Assembly (NCBI RefSeq): GCF_001672295.1 | Contig: NZ_JXMS01000013.1 | Location: forward strand, 1 to 64,000 | Length of the DNA: 64,000 nucleotides | DNA from: Halodesulfovibrio spirochaetisodalis | GTDB lineage: Bacteria; Desulfobacterota; Desulfovibrionia; Desulfovibrionales; Desulfovibrionaceae | Direction of reading: 5' to 3' | In this document: positions 39,398 through 48,567 of the stretch, piece by piece | Layout of the letters: each line of letters begins with the position of its first letter | Position numbering within the stretch: the stretch's first letter is position 1 | Program-made: the position numbers and the translations under genes | The notes under the pieces: model-generated | The model's input: only the letters and a program-made list of their open reading frames with translations | The model's database searches: none | What the model was told of the DNA's origin: nothing

Positions 39398-39797
39398 TTC
39401 CCAACAGAACAATCTGTGCACCTATCTTCCCCAAAGAAAAACATTCTCCCCGAAAACCTATCGACCATGGTAGTTCTCTCAGCCTCAAAGAAGCTTCTTA
39501 CTAGTGCTCTCTTGAATCTACACTCTTAAAAGCAATGCAAACAATACCCATAATCTCCCCAAACAGCTTCCCCCCTTTTTTTCCAGCAACACACCACTCG
39601 CCGTCTCGAAAATTACAAGCAGCTGTAGTGCATTTATTCTTTTGATGACGGTGCTGTTTCTCCCACGGAGTGCACAGCAAACGGGATGTGCTGATAGTTA
39701 CACGGACGCTCCGGAATCAAAAGAATGTATGTACTGCAACTGCCATTTCCACTCTGCCCCCCCAAAAAACACTCTCCTAATCATTTTTACAGGACAC

Positions 39798-39835
39798 AAA
39801 AAAAAAGCGGCTTATCCTTGTACAGGATAAGCCGC
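39798..39835 (-). terminator. Terminator after the unknown membrane protein gene
   Basis: GCGGCTTATCC/GGATAAGCCGC stem followed by a long T-run on the minus strand. The gap 39339-39924 holds no gene I can support. Confidence 0.88.
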
Positions 39836-39924
39836 CTTACAATTAACTCTGCCACTCGTTAATAGGAATTCCCTATTCAACTATACGAAATGCACTGCAA
39901 TTGTGCGATTGCAGTGCATAATAT

Positions 39925-40860
39925 TTACGCAAGAAGATTGAGAATGCAGGTACCTACAGCAATACCGAATGCTGGTGGGTCAACGTGGGTGTCGCCGTGG
40001 TTCCAGAAGAGACGAGCGCCCAGCTCCTGAAGAAGTGCGCCAGCTACTGCTGCAACTACACAAACTCCGAGGTTACCGAAGTTAACCCAAGCAATACCAG
40101 CAAGAATTGCCTGACAATGCCATACAGGTACACGCTGGATGGTGTCATTACCGAGCTGTAATGCGATAAGAGAAACAGCTGCTACAGCCCAACCGATTAC
40201 TACCTGTGCGGTAACGGTTGCGCCGGAAGCAATGCCTGCAGCTTCTGCATAGTTACCGATTGCCATTGCAGCACCGCCGGAAACAAGGCCGATACCGATA
40301 GCAAACATAATCATGCGAGAGAAAGGCAACATCCACGGTACCCAAGACAGGTTAGTGTCATCGGTGCCGAGAAGACCAAATTTTTTAATAGATTCAGAGT
40401 TACCAAACGGGCTCTGACGAAGGAAAAGTGCGCGAGATACAAATGCGCTGATAAGAACAGTAATAGCGATGGTGTCCTGCCCTTTCATGAAAGAAGCAAG
40501 CCACAGGTTACAAAGGTAACCGAATACAGCGAAAATACCACCAACGAGTAATACGTCCCAGGAAGTAGGCATGAGAGATGCGAGAATATCCTTAGCTCCA
40601 CCTGTAGGATGATTCTTGCGAACGCCTTGTGCGTAGTTAGCTGCAGCAACGCCGGCTGCGAAGCCACCAACATGTGGGCCGAAAACAGGACCGAATCCGA
40701 TTACGGAGAACATAAAGTCCCCACCGCCAGCTAAAGCGATCAGACAGCCTGAGAACACAAACAGACCACAAAGCACGAAGGACAGCAGCCCGCCAAGAGC
40801 ACCGCCCAGAATTCCTCCACCAAAACAGACTAGCAACGTCGTTAAGCTTAACGGTTCCAT
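39925..40860 (-). CDS. Integral membrane protein of unknown function
   Basis: A 311-residue very hydrophobic protein with about nine or ten helices that I cannot place in a named transporter family. It is rich in Gly and Ala (GGGILGGALGGLLSF at the start, GFGPVFGPHVGGFAAGVAAA near 53). It has one soluble loop (YAQGVRKNHPTGGAKD near 75) and a conserved-looking LFWNHGDTHVDPPAFGIA near the end. The ATG has a strong GGAGG site. It is a single transcription unit, upstream of the Zra-like pair in the same direction but separated by 165 bp. Confidence 0.8.
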   Translation of the reverse strand: MEPLSLTTLLVCFGGGILGGALGGLLSFVLCGLFVFSGCLIALAGGGDFMFSVIGFGPVFGPHVGGFAAGVAAANYAQGVRKNHPTGGAKDILASLMPTSWDVLLVGGIFAVFGYLCNLWLASFMKGQDTIAITVLISAFVSRALFLRQSPFGNSESIKKFGLLGTDDTNLSWVPWMLPFSRMIMFAIGIGLVSGGAAMAIGNYAEAAGIASGATVTAQVVIGWAVAAVSLIALQLGNDTIQRVPVWHCQAILAGIAWVNFGNLGVCVVAAVAGALLQELGARLFWNHGDTHVDPPAFGIAVGTCILNLLA

Positions 40861-41025
40861 TCTGCCTCCACTTTTTGTGCTCTCCCTCTCAACGAATGCA
40901 ACAAATCCCCCAATAATGTGGCAGGTAGGGGCATCAGATCGTACATGTAACTAAGCCGAAAAGAAGGATTACATAGTATAATGAGATAACGATTTGACGT
41001 TTATACTAGTATAAGCAATAAAATG

Positions 41026-42381
41026 CTACTCAAATCCATACCGTTTTAGCTTATTATGCAGAGTTGCGCGGGTAATTCCTAATTTTCTTGCAGTCTTACT
41101 CTTATTGTATTCACATTCTTCCAACGTTGCCAAAATGGCCTTACGCTCAAGTTCATCAAGAGACATCCCTGTTAATGCAGTAGCTTGCGCAGGCTGAATT
41201 GGTGCTTCATTGTCTTTTGAAGATAAGGACAACGGCAATTCACGGGTAGAGATATATTCTCCCATTGTCATTATGACAGCACGTTCAATAACATTTTCCA
41301 GTTCACGGACGTTCCCCGGCCATGCATAGCGGATAAGTGTATCCATCGCCTGAGGAGCAAGTCCTTTAATGTGCTTGCGGTTTTTGTTTGAATATTTTTT
41401 CATAAAATATTCAGCCAGCAAGGGAATATCACTCTGGCGCTCACGAAGAGCTGGCACACGAAGGGCTATAACATTCAAGCGGTAATACAGATCTTCTCTG
41501 AAATTACCCTGTTCTACCTCTTCGGGTAAATCTCTGTTTGTAGCTGCAATGACTCGAACATCCACGTTTTCAACAGTGTCACTGCCGACACGCTGAACCT
41601 CACCCTGTTGCAGGGCACGGAGTAATTTAGGCTGCAACGAAACCGGAATTTCCCCAACTTCATCAAGAAAAAGGGTTCCTCCGTCAGCCTGTACAAAGCG
41701 ACCTTCACGGCGCCTGTCTGCTCCAGTAAATGCTCCACGCTCGTGTCCGAACAACTCAGATTCAAGCAAGTTTTCACTTAATGCTGCACAGTTTATTGCC
41801 ACAAAGGTTTCACCAGCGCGGCTACTGGCGTTATGAATAGCATTTGCCACCAGCTCCTTACCTGTTCCCGACTCACCAGTGATAAGTACAGACGCATCAG
41901 AAGGAGCAACGGTTGCAATGATCTGGCGAAGTTCTTTGATAACTTCGCTGTTCCCGACCATTCCCATAGTATCCGGCTCCAGAATACTCCGTAATTCTTT
42001 ATTCTCAGTCACAAGGCGGGTGTGATCCAGCATGCGCTCAAGCGTCAGTTTGAGCACATCAAAATCCAGCGGTTTAGTAAGATAGTCATATGCACCGATT
42101 TTAAGCGCCTTAACCGCAGTATCAACGGATGAAAACGCCGTCATAATCAGTACAGGTATGGAGGGATTATACTCTTTAATACGCTCAAGAGCGGTTATGC
42201 CGTCCATTTTTACCATTCTGATATCCATCAGAATGGAGTCATATGACTGTTCCTGTACCATTGCCACAGCTACATCACCATCATCAGCTTCAGCCACATC
42301 GTAGCCCCAGCCTTTGATAATGGTCTTAAGCATGGAGCGATGCGCCAGATCATCATCAACTATCAATATTTGTGCATTCAT
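41026..42381 (-). CDS. zraR: Sigma54-dependent response regulator (ZraR/NtrC-like)
   Basis: A 451-residue enhancer-binding protein. The receiver domain (residues 1-120) holds the phospho-acceptor Asp in ILMDIRM near 53. The AAA+ domain has Walker A GESGTGKE near 172, the sigma54-contacting GAFTGA near 220 and Walker B GGTLFLDEVGEIP. The end is a Fis-type helix-turn-helix (NKSKTARKLGITRATLHNKL). The start overlaps the kinase stop by one base (TAATG). Its likely target is the divergent zraP-like gene, whose promoter has a sigma54 signature. The symbol reflects context and similarity of layout. Confidence 0.9.
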   Translation of the reverse strand: MNAQILIVDDDLAHRSMLKTIIKGWGYDVAEADDGDVAVAMVQEQSYDSILMDIRMVKMDGITALERIKEYNPSIPVLIMTAFSSVDTAVKALKIGAYDYLTKPLDFDVLKLTLERMLDHTRLVTENKELRSILEPDTMGMVGNSEVIKELRQIIATVAPSDASVLITGESGTGKELVANAIHNASSRAGETFVAINCAALSENLLESELFGHERGAFTGADRRREGRFVQADGGTLFLDEVGEIPVSLQPKLLRALQQGEVQRVGSDTVENVDVRVIAATNRDLPEEVEQGNFREDLYYRLNVIALRVPALRERQSDIPLLAEYFMKKYSNKNRKHIKGLAPQAMDTLIRYAWPGNVRELENVIERAVIMTMGEYISTRELPLSLSSKDNEAPIQPAQATALTGMSLDELERKAILATLEECEYNKSKTARKLGITRATLHNKLKRYGFE

Positions 42382-44198
42382 TAGGCGTTTTCTCCCACCG
42401 GTGACACTGGAATTTCAATAACAAACTGAGCACCGACACCTTCTTTGGAGTGGACACGAATAGTGCCGCCATGTGCTTCCACTATTTTCAGGACAATGGA
42501 CAACCCAAGTCCGGTGCCCTGACTTTTGGTTGTGTAGTACGGCTCAAAAATACGAGCGACATCTTCTTTGCTGATACCTTTACCAGTATCGGCAATGGCA
42601 AGCGTTACCTTTTCATCTGTATGTGACAGGTTCATAGACAGCTTACCGCCATCCGGCATCGCTTCAAGACTGTTCAGGCAAATATTCAGTACAGCCTGAG
42701 AAAGCCTGTCAGGGTCAACAAAGAGTTGCGGAATAGTTTCATCAGCCTGTAAATCCAACTCAATATTATGCGATGCAGCGTCCTGTTTTATCAACCCGAA
42801 ACAATGGGCAATCAGCGCATTCATATCTGTTTCGCTACGGCGCAGATCTGATGGTCTGGAAAGATTTATGAGGTCGGTAATTACACGGTTTAACCGTTCC
42901 ACTTCATGCACCATAATATTGGCTGCTTCTCTGTCTTCAGAGCCTTCATCAAAACGACTGCCGAAATACGTTGCATACCCTTTAATGGAGCTTAACGGAT
43001 TACGGATTTCATGCGCTACACCCGCTGCAAGAGAGCCTACGGCTGCAAGTTTTTCTTTTCGCCGAACCTCGGCCTCAAGCCTGCGCACCTCACGCAAATC
43101 GCGCAGCATGTAGACATATCCAATAGAAGTACCATCATCCAGCGTCACTGCTGAACCACTCACGCCTACCGGAATAGCTTCACCCTGCTCCCCAAGGCAT
43201 TCTACTTCCACTTCGGAAAGGGCTTCGTCCCCTGTCAATTCAACAAGACGCGCCACACATTCCGGTAAAACTTCCGAAGGCATGCTGCCGACCACCTTGC
43301 TGTCTTTAATATTCAACTGCTCAAGGGCGATATCATTCAGCAGTGCAATACGGCCTTCATCATCCGTCACAAGCAAGCCGTCCGGTAAGTTGTACATAAC
43401 CTCATTGGCTAATGCCTCTGAACTTTGTAAACGCCTGCGGGACTGACGAGCTTTTTGTGCCCACGATAGGGCAAGGAAGCCCGCAAGACCGATGAGCAGA
43501 ATAAATACCGCATTTACCAGCGCGTGTTCTCTGTTCACCGTCTGGGCAGTAGCAAAGGTCTTTTCGTCCAGACCGATATAAATAACAGGTGCAGGGCCAT
43601 CCTGCGGGAAGAGCTTACGACGGAACATATGCTCTTCTTTTGTGCATCCGATATCTCCCCTGCGCATATTCCGCATCATTCTGTGCATACCATGCATCAT
43701 TCTTTGAGAAGAGGTACCGTCCCCGCGTTTAAACGGCGTAAAATCTCTATATACAACAAAAGCTTTATGCTCTCCCTGCTCCATAATCCGCCATGATGTA
43801 CTCTTGCCGGGCTTCAACTCTGCCAGCTGCTGCGGGGTAAATGCACGTGTTCCAACAACAGCAGGATCGCTGTGGGCAATAATCATCCCGTTGGCATCTG
43901 TTGCCATAAGAAACAATATGCCGGACTGGCTGGACATTTCCTCAAGCATTGTCTGGAGCCTGAGCGCCCGTATGTTATGTCTTAGATCAGTGCGTGTACC
44001 GGCTTCCAGAGCTGTAATGATAGACGCACCTTTCTCTTCATAAAACGTCTCTAATTGACGATTTTCCTGATTAATACCCCGAATGGTCATAAGCGTAATG
44101 GCCAGTCCAAGGATAATAATGCCCCCGATAAGCACCCACAATGAGGTAGCAAATTGGGATCGCACTACTTTTTTCTTACGAAGAATGGTCTCTTTCAT
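42381..44198 (-). CDS. zraS: Sensor histidine kinase (ZraS-like)
   Basis: A 605-residue membrane kinase. Helices at about residues 18-38 and 225-245 bracket a periplasmic sensor region of about 185 residues. This region contains a Met/Arg-rich part (RMMHGMHRMMRNMRR) followed by a Cys, which may touch metal. A PAS domain follows (about 275-385). The phospho-His lies in GVAHEIRNPLSSIKGY near 395, and ATPase motifs NICLNSLEAMPDG, ADTGKGISKED and GTGLGLSIV complete it. It partners the regulator overlapped at its stop. Metal sensing is inferred from the ZraP neighbour. Confidence 0.9.
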   Translation of the reverse strand: MKETILRKKKVVRSQFATSLWVLIGGIIILGLAITLMTIRGINQENRQLETFYEEKGASIITALEAGTRTDLRHNIRALRLQTMLEEMSSQSGILFLMATDANGMIIAHSDPAVVGTRAFTPQQLAELKPGKSTSWRIMEQGEHKAFVVYRDFTPFKRGDGTSSQRMMHGMHRMMRNMRRGDIGCTKEEHMFRRKLFPQDGPAPVIYIGLDEKTFATAQTVNREHALVNAVFILLIGLAGFLALSWAQKARQSRRRLQSSEALANEVMYNLPDGLLVTDDEGRIALLNDIALEQLNIKDSKVVGSMPSEVLPECVARLVELTGDEALSEVEVECLGEQGEAIPVGVSGSAVTLDDGTSIGYVYMLRDLREVRRLEAEVRRKEKLAAVGSLAAGVAHEIRNPLSSIKGYATYFGSRFDEGSEDREAANIMVHEVERLNRVITDLINLSRPSDLRRSETDMNALIAHCFGLIKQDAASHNIELDLQADETIPQLFVDPDRLSQAVLNICLNSLEAMPDGGKLSMNLSHTDEKVTLAIADTGKGISKEDVARIFEPYYTTKSQGTGLGLSIVLKIVEAHGGTIRVHSKEGVGAQFVIEIPVSPVGENA

Positions 44199-44286
44199 AA
44201 CAACCCTGTGTATTCTTTTTTTTCAGTGTAAAAAAAATGAACAACCAGCACAAAGCTTTCTGTCTATATTTTTTACACCTCTATTA

Positions 44287-44301
44287 TTGCATACGTTGCA
44301 A
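44287..44301. promoter_or_regulatory. Candidate enhancer site for the ZraR-like regulator
   Basis: TTGCA-N5-TGCAA inverted repeat, 63-77 bp upstream of the sigma54-type promoter, a typical position for an enhancer-binding-protein site. Binding is inferred. Confidence 0.45.
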
Positions 44302-44363
44302 CAAAATTAATAATGCACCGTAACCTACTGTTTTATCGAAGTTAACACTTATCATCTGTAAGT

Positions 44364-44380
44364 TTGGCACACGCGTTGCT
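44364..44380 (+). promoter_or_regulatory. Sigma54 promoter of the zraP-like gene
   Basis: TTGGCAC-ACGCG-TTGCT is a full match to the sigma54 consensus with the required 10 bp between GG and GC. It lies 58 bp before the ATG, and the divergent operon encodes a sigma54 activator. Confidence 0.88.
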
Positions 44381-44437
44381 GTATACTAGCTAGCAAAACA
44401 CGAACCATTACTTGATTTTTATACATAGGAGTTCCTT

Positions 44438-44971
44438 ATGCGATTTAAAGCATTAAAAATGTTTCTGGCAGTAGCATGTCTCATGACAGTAGCAACCACA
44501 GCTGCGTTGGCGGCTGGCCCAACATGGACAGATCTTTCCGAAGCACAGCAGCAGAAATACATGACTCTGCATGATGGCTTCATCAAGAAAACAACTCCGC
44601 TTCGCGACGCAATGTGGGCGAAACGAGTAGAACTTGAAGCCGTCATGAACAATGAAAATGTAGACGTAGAAAAAGTAAAAAATATCGTAACTGAAATTAA
44701 TAAACTGCGTGCTGAAATGCGCACCGAGCGCGAAGCATTCGCAGCTACAGTAAAAAAAGAAGTAGGTATTGAGCCACTTGCTAATCCACATCGCGGCAAC
44801 AAAATGATGGGCGACTGCCCAATGGGCATGAAACGTGGTCACGGTGGTCACGGCATGCACCGCGGTATGGGTGGAAAAGGCATGGGGCACGGTATGATGA
44901 AAGGCTGCGACAACATGATGCAGAACTCTGCACCAGCAGCACCGGCTCAGCCTGAAACACCAGCTAAATAG
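44438..44971 (+). CDS. zraP: Periplasmic metal-binding/chaperone protein (ZraP/CpxP/Spy-like)
   Basis: A 177-residue exported protein. The signal peptide covers residues 1-26 (ends AALAAG). The mature part is helical (KNIVTEINKLRAEMRTEREAF; LTxxQ-like repeats are degenerate) as in ZraP, with the Trp segment WTDLSEAQQQKY. The last ~55 residues are rich in Gly, His and Met (GHGGHGMHRGMGG) and suited to bind metals. An AGGAG site precedes the ATG. ZraP in E. coli is zinc-induced and feeds back on its kinase; the same here is inference. Confidence 0.88.
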   Translation: MRFKALKMFLAVACLMTVATTAALAAGPTWTDLSEAQQQKYMTLHDGFIKKTTPLRDAMWAKRVELEAVMNNENVDVEKVKNIVTEINKLRAEMRTEREAFAATVKKEVGIEPLANPHRGNKMMGDCPMGMKRGHGGHGMHRGMGGKGMGHGMMKGCDNMMQNSAPAAPAQPETPAK

Positions 44972-45131
44972 TAATTCCTACACACACGTTCCTCTCACTC
45001 AGACACAGTGTAACTTCACAACTCGTGGCAGCGGGTCCTTCACCTTAGGTGGAATTACACAGTACATAAATTCGCTATTACCTGTCCGGTAATGTGAATA
45101 AAAAGGATAAGGCATCCTTTCTCCCCCACAG

Positions 45132-45168
45132 AAAAGCCCTGCACACCTCCTCAAGTGCGGGGCTTTTT
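45132..45168 (+). terminator. Terminator downstream of the zraP-like gene
   Basis: AAAAGCCC/GGGCTTTT stem with an inner GCAC/GTGC pair and T-run. It lies 160 bp past the stop; 44972-45273 has no other feature. Confidence 0.8.
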
Positions 45169-45273
45169 CTCTGTTATTCAGCAAAATACCTTTTATCCCC
45201 GCCCAATAATTGAGCCCCCGATTCTGCGTAGTACAATACGTATGCAAAACACGAATAAACGCAGGGGGAGGTC

Positions 45274-45705
45274 ATGCATCAAAAGAATATTATGTGGCTT
45301 GCTGCAGTTACGCTGCTTCCCGTGCTTTTTGCACTTGCTGTACAATATGATGCCCGAAAAAACTCAGGAACTGTGTACGTCGAACAACCTACTCCCGCTC
45401 CGGTTTCATTTATTCTCAACACCGCTAACCCAGAGAAAGCCCAAACAACCTTCAGGCTAGCAAGCAAGCTATATGGAAAAGGAGTACATACAACAGTCTT
45501 TCTGGAAGGGGCAGGAGTATTGCTGGTGCATACTCCATTTGCAAAAGAAGCAGGGTATGAAGGAGAAATTATTGTTTGTCCCGAGTGCCTGAAACTATAC
45601 GGAATTGATAAACAGAAGCTTCCGGACAATGTATCAGCCATTACGACTGACATCTCAGCCGGAATGCATACCCGAACAACAGATAGCTCTGCTGTTCCAC
45701 AATAA
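45274..45705 (+). CDS. Exported DsrE-like protein, first of a pair
   Basis: A 143-residue protein with an N-terminal anchor or signal peptide (about residues 7-24) and a DsrE-like domain: SFILNTANPEKAQTTFRLA, then TTVFLEGAGVLLVH, then IVCPECLKLYGI near 100, a Cys-x-x-Cys segment at the site where DsrE-fold proteins keep a reactive Cys. DsrE-fold proteins relay sulfur or act in redox. An AGGGGGAGG site precedes the ATG. The next gene follows 9 bp later and looks related. Function is unknown. Confidence 0.78.
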   Translation: MHQKNIMWLAAVTLLPVLFALAVQYDARKNSGTVYVEQPTPAPVSFILNTANPEKAQTTFRLASKLYGKGVHTTVFLEGAGVLLVHTPFAKEAGYEGEIIVCPECLKLYGIDKQKLPDNVSAITTDISAGMHTRTTDSSAVPQ

Positions 45706-45714
45706 GAGAATTAT

Positions 45715-46326
45715 ATGCAGTTTTCACCAACCACACTGCTACGGGGCATACTTCTTTTTACCGCAATATGCTGCGTACGTATTCATCCTGCATATTCAGC
45801 AACACCGCTTCCGAGCCAGTTTTATTCACCGGAAGATACCTCTGCATTTACGTATCTTAACCAGATAACCTTTGTTATTTCATCATCGAATCAATTAGGG
45901 CAGGCAGTCAGGACAACCCTTCTTGCCAACAAACGGCAGGCAGCCGGAATAGACACAGTACTGCTGTTTGAAAACTCAGCGGTAACACTGCCAATTTTGC
46001 AGGGAATTCCGCATGGAATTCTGACGACTTACTCTGGCAGACTCTATTGCTCACCACATAACACTCCACCAAAGTGTCCTGTAAGCGTGGAAGACTATAT
46101 TCCACCACTCATACCGGATGTACAGATTGCTAATGCAAAGGAAATTTATTTGCCGCTGCTGGAGAGGCTGCTTGTGGAACATGCACGCCTTGGAGGAAAG
46201 ATAGCCCTATGTGCTTGCTGCAACAGGAAACCGGAAGAACGCATTATCTATCTGCCGAAACAGATTCCGCACGACAAACTGAAGCATCTTAAAAAGCAGA
46301 TGAAGATAAAAGAAGGGGCGTATTAA
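45715..46326 (+). CDS. Exported DsrE-like protein, second of a pair
   Basis: A 203-residue protein with a signal peptide at residues 1-29 (ends AYSA). The core resembles the DsrE fold: ITFVISSSNQLGQAVRTTLLA, then AGIDTVLLFENSAVTL, an inserted loop with two Cys (LYCSPHNTPPKCPVSVEDY), and a late CAC C cluster in KIALCACCNRKPEER near 167. It is longer and more Cys-rich than its upstream partner. Codons appear similar to neighbours. Probably co-transcribed and perhaps partners in a periplasmic sulfur or metal relay, which is inference. Confidence 0.75.
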   Translation: MQFSPTTLLRGILLFTAICCVRIHPAYSATPLPSQFYSPEDTSAFTYLNQITFVISSSNQLGQAVRTTLLANKRQAAGIDTVLLFENSAVTLPILQGIPHGILTTYSGRLYCSPHNTPPKCPVSVEDYIPPLIPDVQIANAKEIYLPLLERLLVEHARLGGKIALCACCNRKPEERIIYLPKQIPHDKLKHLKKQMKIKEGAY

Positions 46327-46383
46327 ATATCAGAATGACTGAGGAAGGGGAGGACGAGGAGCATGCCCATAAACAGGAAGAGC

Positions 46384-47580
46384 CTAGTCATCCTCTTTGA
46401 ATTTAAACAAGCTGCCGCGACAGATTGCCTTGTTGCCGAATTTATTACGTACAGCATCCAGCGCCTTATCCAGCCGTCGCTGTTGTTCTGTGGCGCGAAT
46501 AACACCCGAACAGCCATGCTGCATGTGATCGAGCATATTAAGCTGCTCCACACCACTGTTATCGTAATTTGACAACCCCAGTCCTATGAGCCTAACCGGC
46601 TTCACCAAATCTATTGCATCCAATAAGTCTGCTGCAACCTGATAAATGACGTCTGTGGTGTTTGTCGGGTCTGGCAACGTTTTACTGCGTGTGAGCGACT
46701 GGAAATCAGAGTATTTTACTTTCAGGGTGATAGTTCGCCCTTTCAGACCATATTTACGCTGATTCTGGCCTACACGATCTGCATGACGCATGAGCCACTT
46801 TTTCAACAACGCCTTATCAAGCGTATCCTTATGCAGCGTGTTTTCTGCGCTCTCTGACTTTGCTTCAGTGGCTGTTTCAACCTCGCGATCATCTATCCCG
46901 CTTGCTCGCTGCCACAAAGCAATACCGCTTTTCCCGAAACGGCGCTCCCAGAACTCAGCAGAATATTCAAGCACCTGACCGCAAGTGGTCACACCAAGTT
47001 CATCCAGCTTGCTCACAAATTTTTTTCCAACACCCGGAATTTTGCGGACAGGTAACTCCGCTAAAAAACTGGCTACCTCATTCTCAAAAATGGCATACAG
47101 CCCATTAGGCTTGTTATAGTCAGAGGCAATTTTTGCGAGGAACTTTACAGGAGCAATACCTATAGAGCAGGTCAGCCCCACTGAATCATAAATTCCTTTT
47201 TTCATACTCGTTGCCAGTTCCAGAGGGGAACCAAAAAGATGCTCTGTCCCTGTCGCATCAATGTATGCTTCATCAATCGAAGCTTTTTCAATGACCGGAG
47301 AATACGAGTGAAGGACGTCCATGACTTTGCGGGACAGTTCCAGATACCGGCCTCTGGTTGTAGCTGTGTATATTCCGTGCGGACACAGCTTGCGAGCCTG
47401 AACAATCGGCATGGCAGAGTGCACACCGTACTTGCGGGCTTCATATGAAGCTGCACATACAACACCGCGCTCACCGTATCCTCCAACAATAACGGGTTTT
47501 CCCCGCCATTCAGGATTATCTAGTTGCTCTACGGAAGCAAAAAAGGCGTCCATATCAAGGTGCATGATGCAGCGTTTCAT
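46384..47580 (-). CDS. dinB: DNA polymerase IV (Y family)
   Basis: A 398-residue lesion-bypass polymerase. MKRCIMHLDMDAFFASVEQ opens the catalytic palm with the first metal Asp, and KASIDEAYIDATGTEHLFG near 100 holds the second catalytic acids. The helix-hairpin-helix (RKIPGVGKKFVSKLDELG) and the little-finger domain (GLKGRTITLKVKYSDFQ) follow. A longer form starting at an in-frame GTG at 47625 lacks a proper ribosome site. No LexA box was identified with confidence. Confidence 0.94.
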   Translation of the reverse strand: MKRCIMHLDMDAFFASVEQLDNPEWRGKPVIVGGYGERGVVCAASYEARKYGVHSAMPIVQARKLCPHGIYTATTRGRYLELSRKVMDVLHSYSPVIEKASIDEAYIDATGTEHLFGSPLELATSMKKGIYDSVGLTCSIGIAPVKFLAKIASDYNKPNGLYAIFENEVASFLAELPVRKIPGVGKKFVSKLDELGVTTCGQVLEYSAEFWERRFGKSGIALWQRASGIDDREVETATEAKSESAENTLHKDTLDKALLKKWLMRHADRVGQNQRKYGLKGRTITLKVKYSDFQSLTRSKTLPDPTNTTDVIYQVAADLLDAIDLVKPVRLIGLGLSNYDNSGVEQLNMLDHMQHGCSGVIRATEQQRRLDKALDAVRNKFGNKAICRGSLFKFKEDD

Positions 47581-47817
47581 CCGCAACATATAGCAGAATG
47601 CCTCAGCAGACTGAAGCTCTATCACCCTGCAACGTGTGTTAGTACAGTTTCACAGTAAGAGTATTTTTATTTCAGCAAGATAAGCAAAATTAATTTTTCT
47701 CTTTTCTTTTCATTTTTTTTACCATACTCTCTGACGGTTTAAACAATGCCCCGTACCGTGGGGCTTTTCTGTGTCCAATCTACAAAATCCCTGCCGTGCA
47801 GGGAATTAGGTGCGCAT

Positions 47818-48567
47818 ATGGCTCTAACAGCTTCCTGCTTTGGTATTATTCCCGCCAGATACGATTCCACTCGTTTTCCCGGCAAACCGCTTGCCATTAT
47901 CGAAGGTAAGCCCATGTTCTGGCATGTATATCAACGTGCCTGCTCATGCCCGGAATTCGACAAGGTTGTTCTGGCGACTGACGACGAACGTATTGCAGAA
48001 ATGGCTCGCAAGCTTGACGTGGAATACGTAATGACCCGCAATGACCACCCCAGTGGTACAGACAGGGTCTATGAAGCTGCATGTCTGCTTGGTGCTGGTG
48101 AAGACGCTGTAATAGTCAATATTCAGGGTGATGAACCTGCACTCAACCCGATTATGCTCACCGAACTTGTTTCCCCTTTCTTAACAGACGGTAATGTACA
48201 GGTGGCCACGCTTGCACATCATATAAGCGCCGAGGAAGCCGCCAGTCCTGACAAAGTAAAAATTGTTCAGGCAAAAAATGGTGATGCACTTTACTTCTCC
48301 CGCGCATGCATACCGTTTGTACGTGAAGGTGATACAACAGTCGGATATCTTGGGCATATCGGCTTATACGCATTCCGTTTCGGAGTTTTAAAGCAGTTCA
48401 CAAAATGGGAACAGTCAAGCTTAGAGCGTTTAGAACGACTTGAGCAACTGCGTCTTTTAGAGAATAATGTTCCAATCAGAGTAGTATGCACTGAGCATAA
48501 GACACACGGTGTGGATCGTCCTGAAGATATAGACGTAATTTTAAAACTTTTACGGGAGAACGCCTGA
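47818..48567 (+). CDS. kdsB: 3-deoxy-manno-octulosonate cytidylyltransferase
   Basis: A 249-residue enzyme that activates Kdo with CTP for LPS inner core assembly. [18 protein letters not shown] is the nucleotide-binding start, [11 protein letters not shown] near 100 and [15 protein letters not shown] near 160 are typical of KdsB. AGGTGC lies before the ATG at 47818; an upstream in-frame ATG would add an unusual 24-residue tail. The last base of its stop overlaps the carA ATG (TGATG). It proves a Gram-negative LPS. Confidence 0.95.
   Translation: MALTASCFGIIPARYDSTRFPGKPLAIIEGKPMFWHVYQRACSCPEFDKVVLATDDERIAEMARKLDVEYVMTRNDHPSGTDRVYEAACLLGAGEDAVIVNIQGDEPALNPIMLTELVSPFLTDGNVQVATLAHHISAEEAASPDKVKIVQAKNGDALYFSRACIPFVREGDTTVGYLGHIGLYAFRFGVLKQFTKWEQSSLERLERLEQLRLLENNVPIRVVCTEHKTHGVDRPEDIDVILKLLRENA

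Noticed and set aside
39642-39830. A 62-codon plus-strand ORF with a hydrophobic start and a CMYCNCH segment
   Set aside because: No ribosome site, and its last codons lie inside the terminator of the opposite-strand gene. A real small exported protein is not excluded but cannot be supported.
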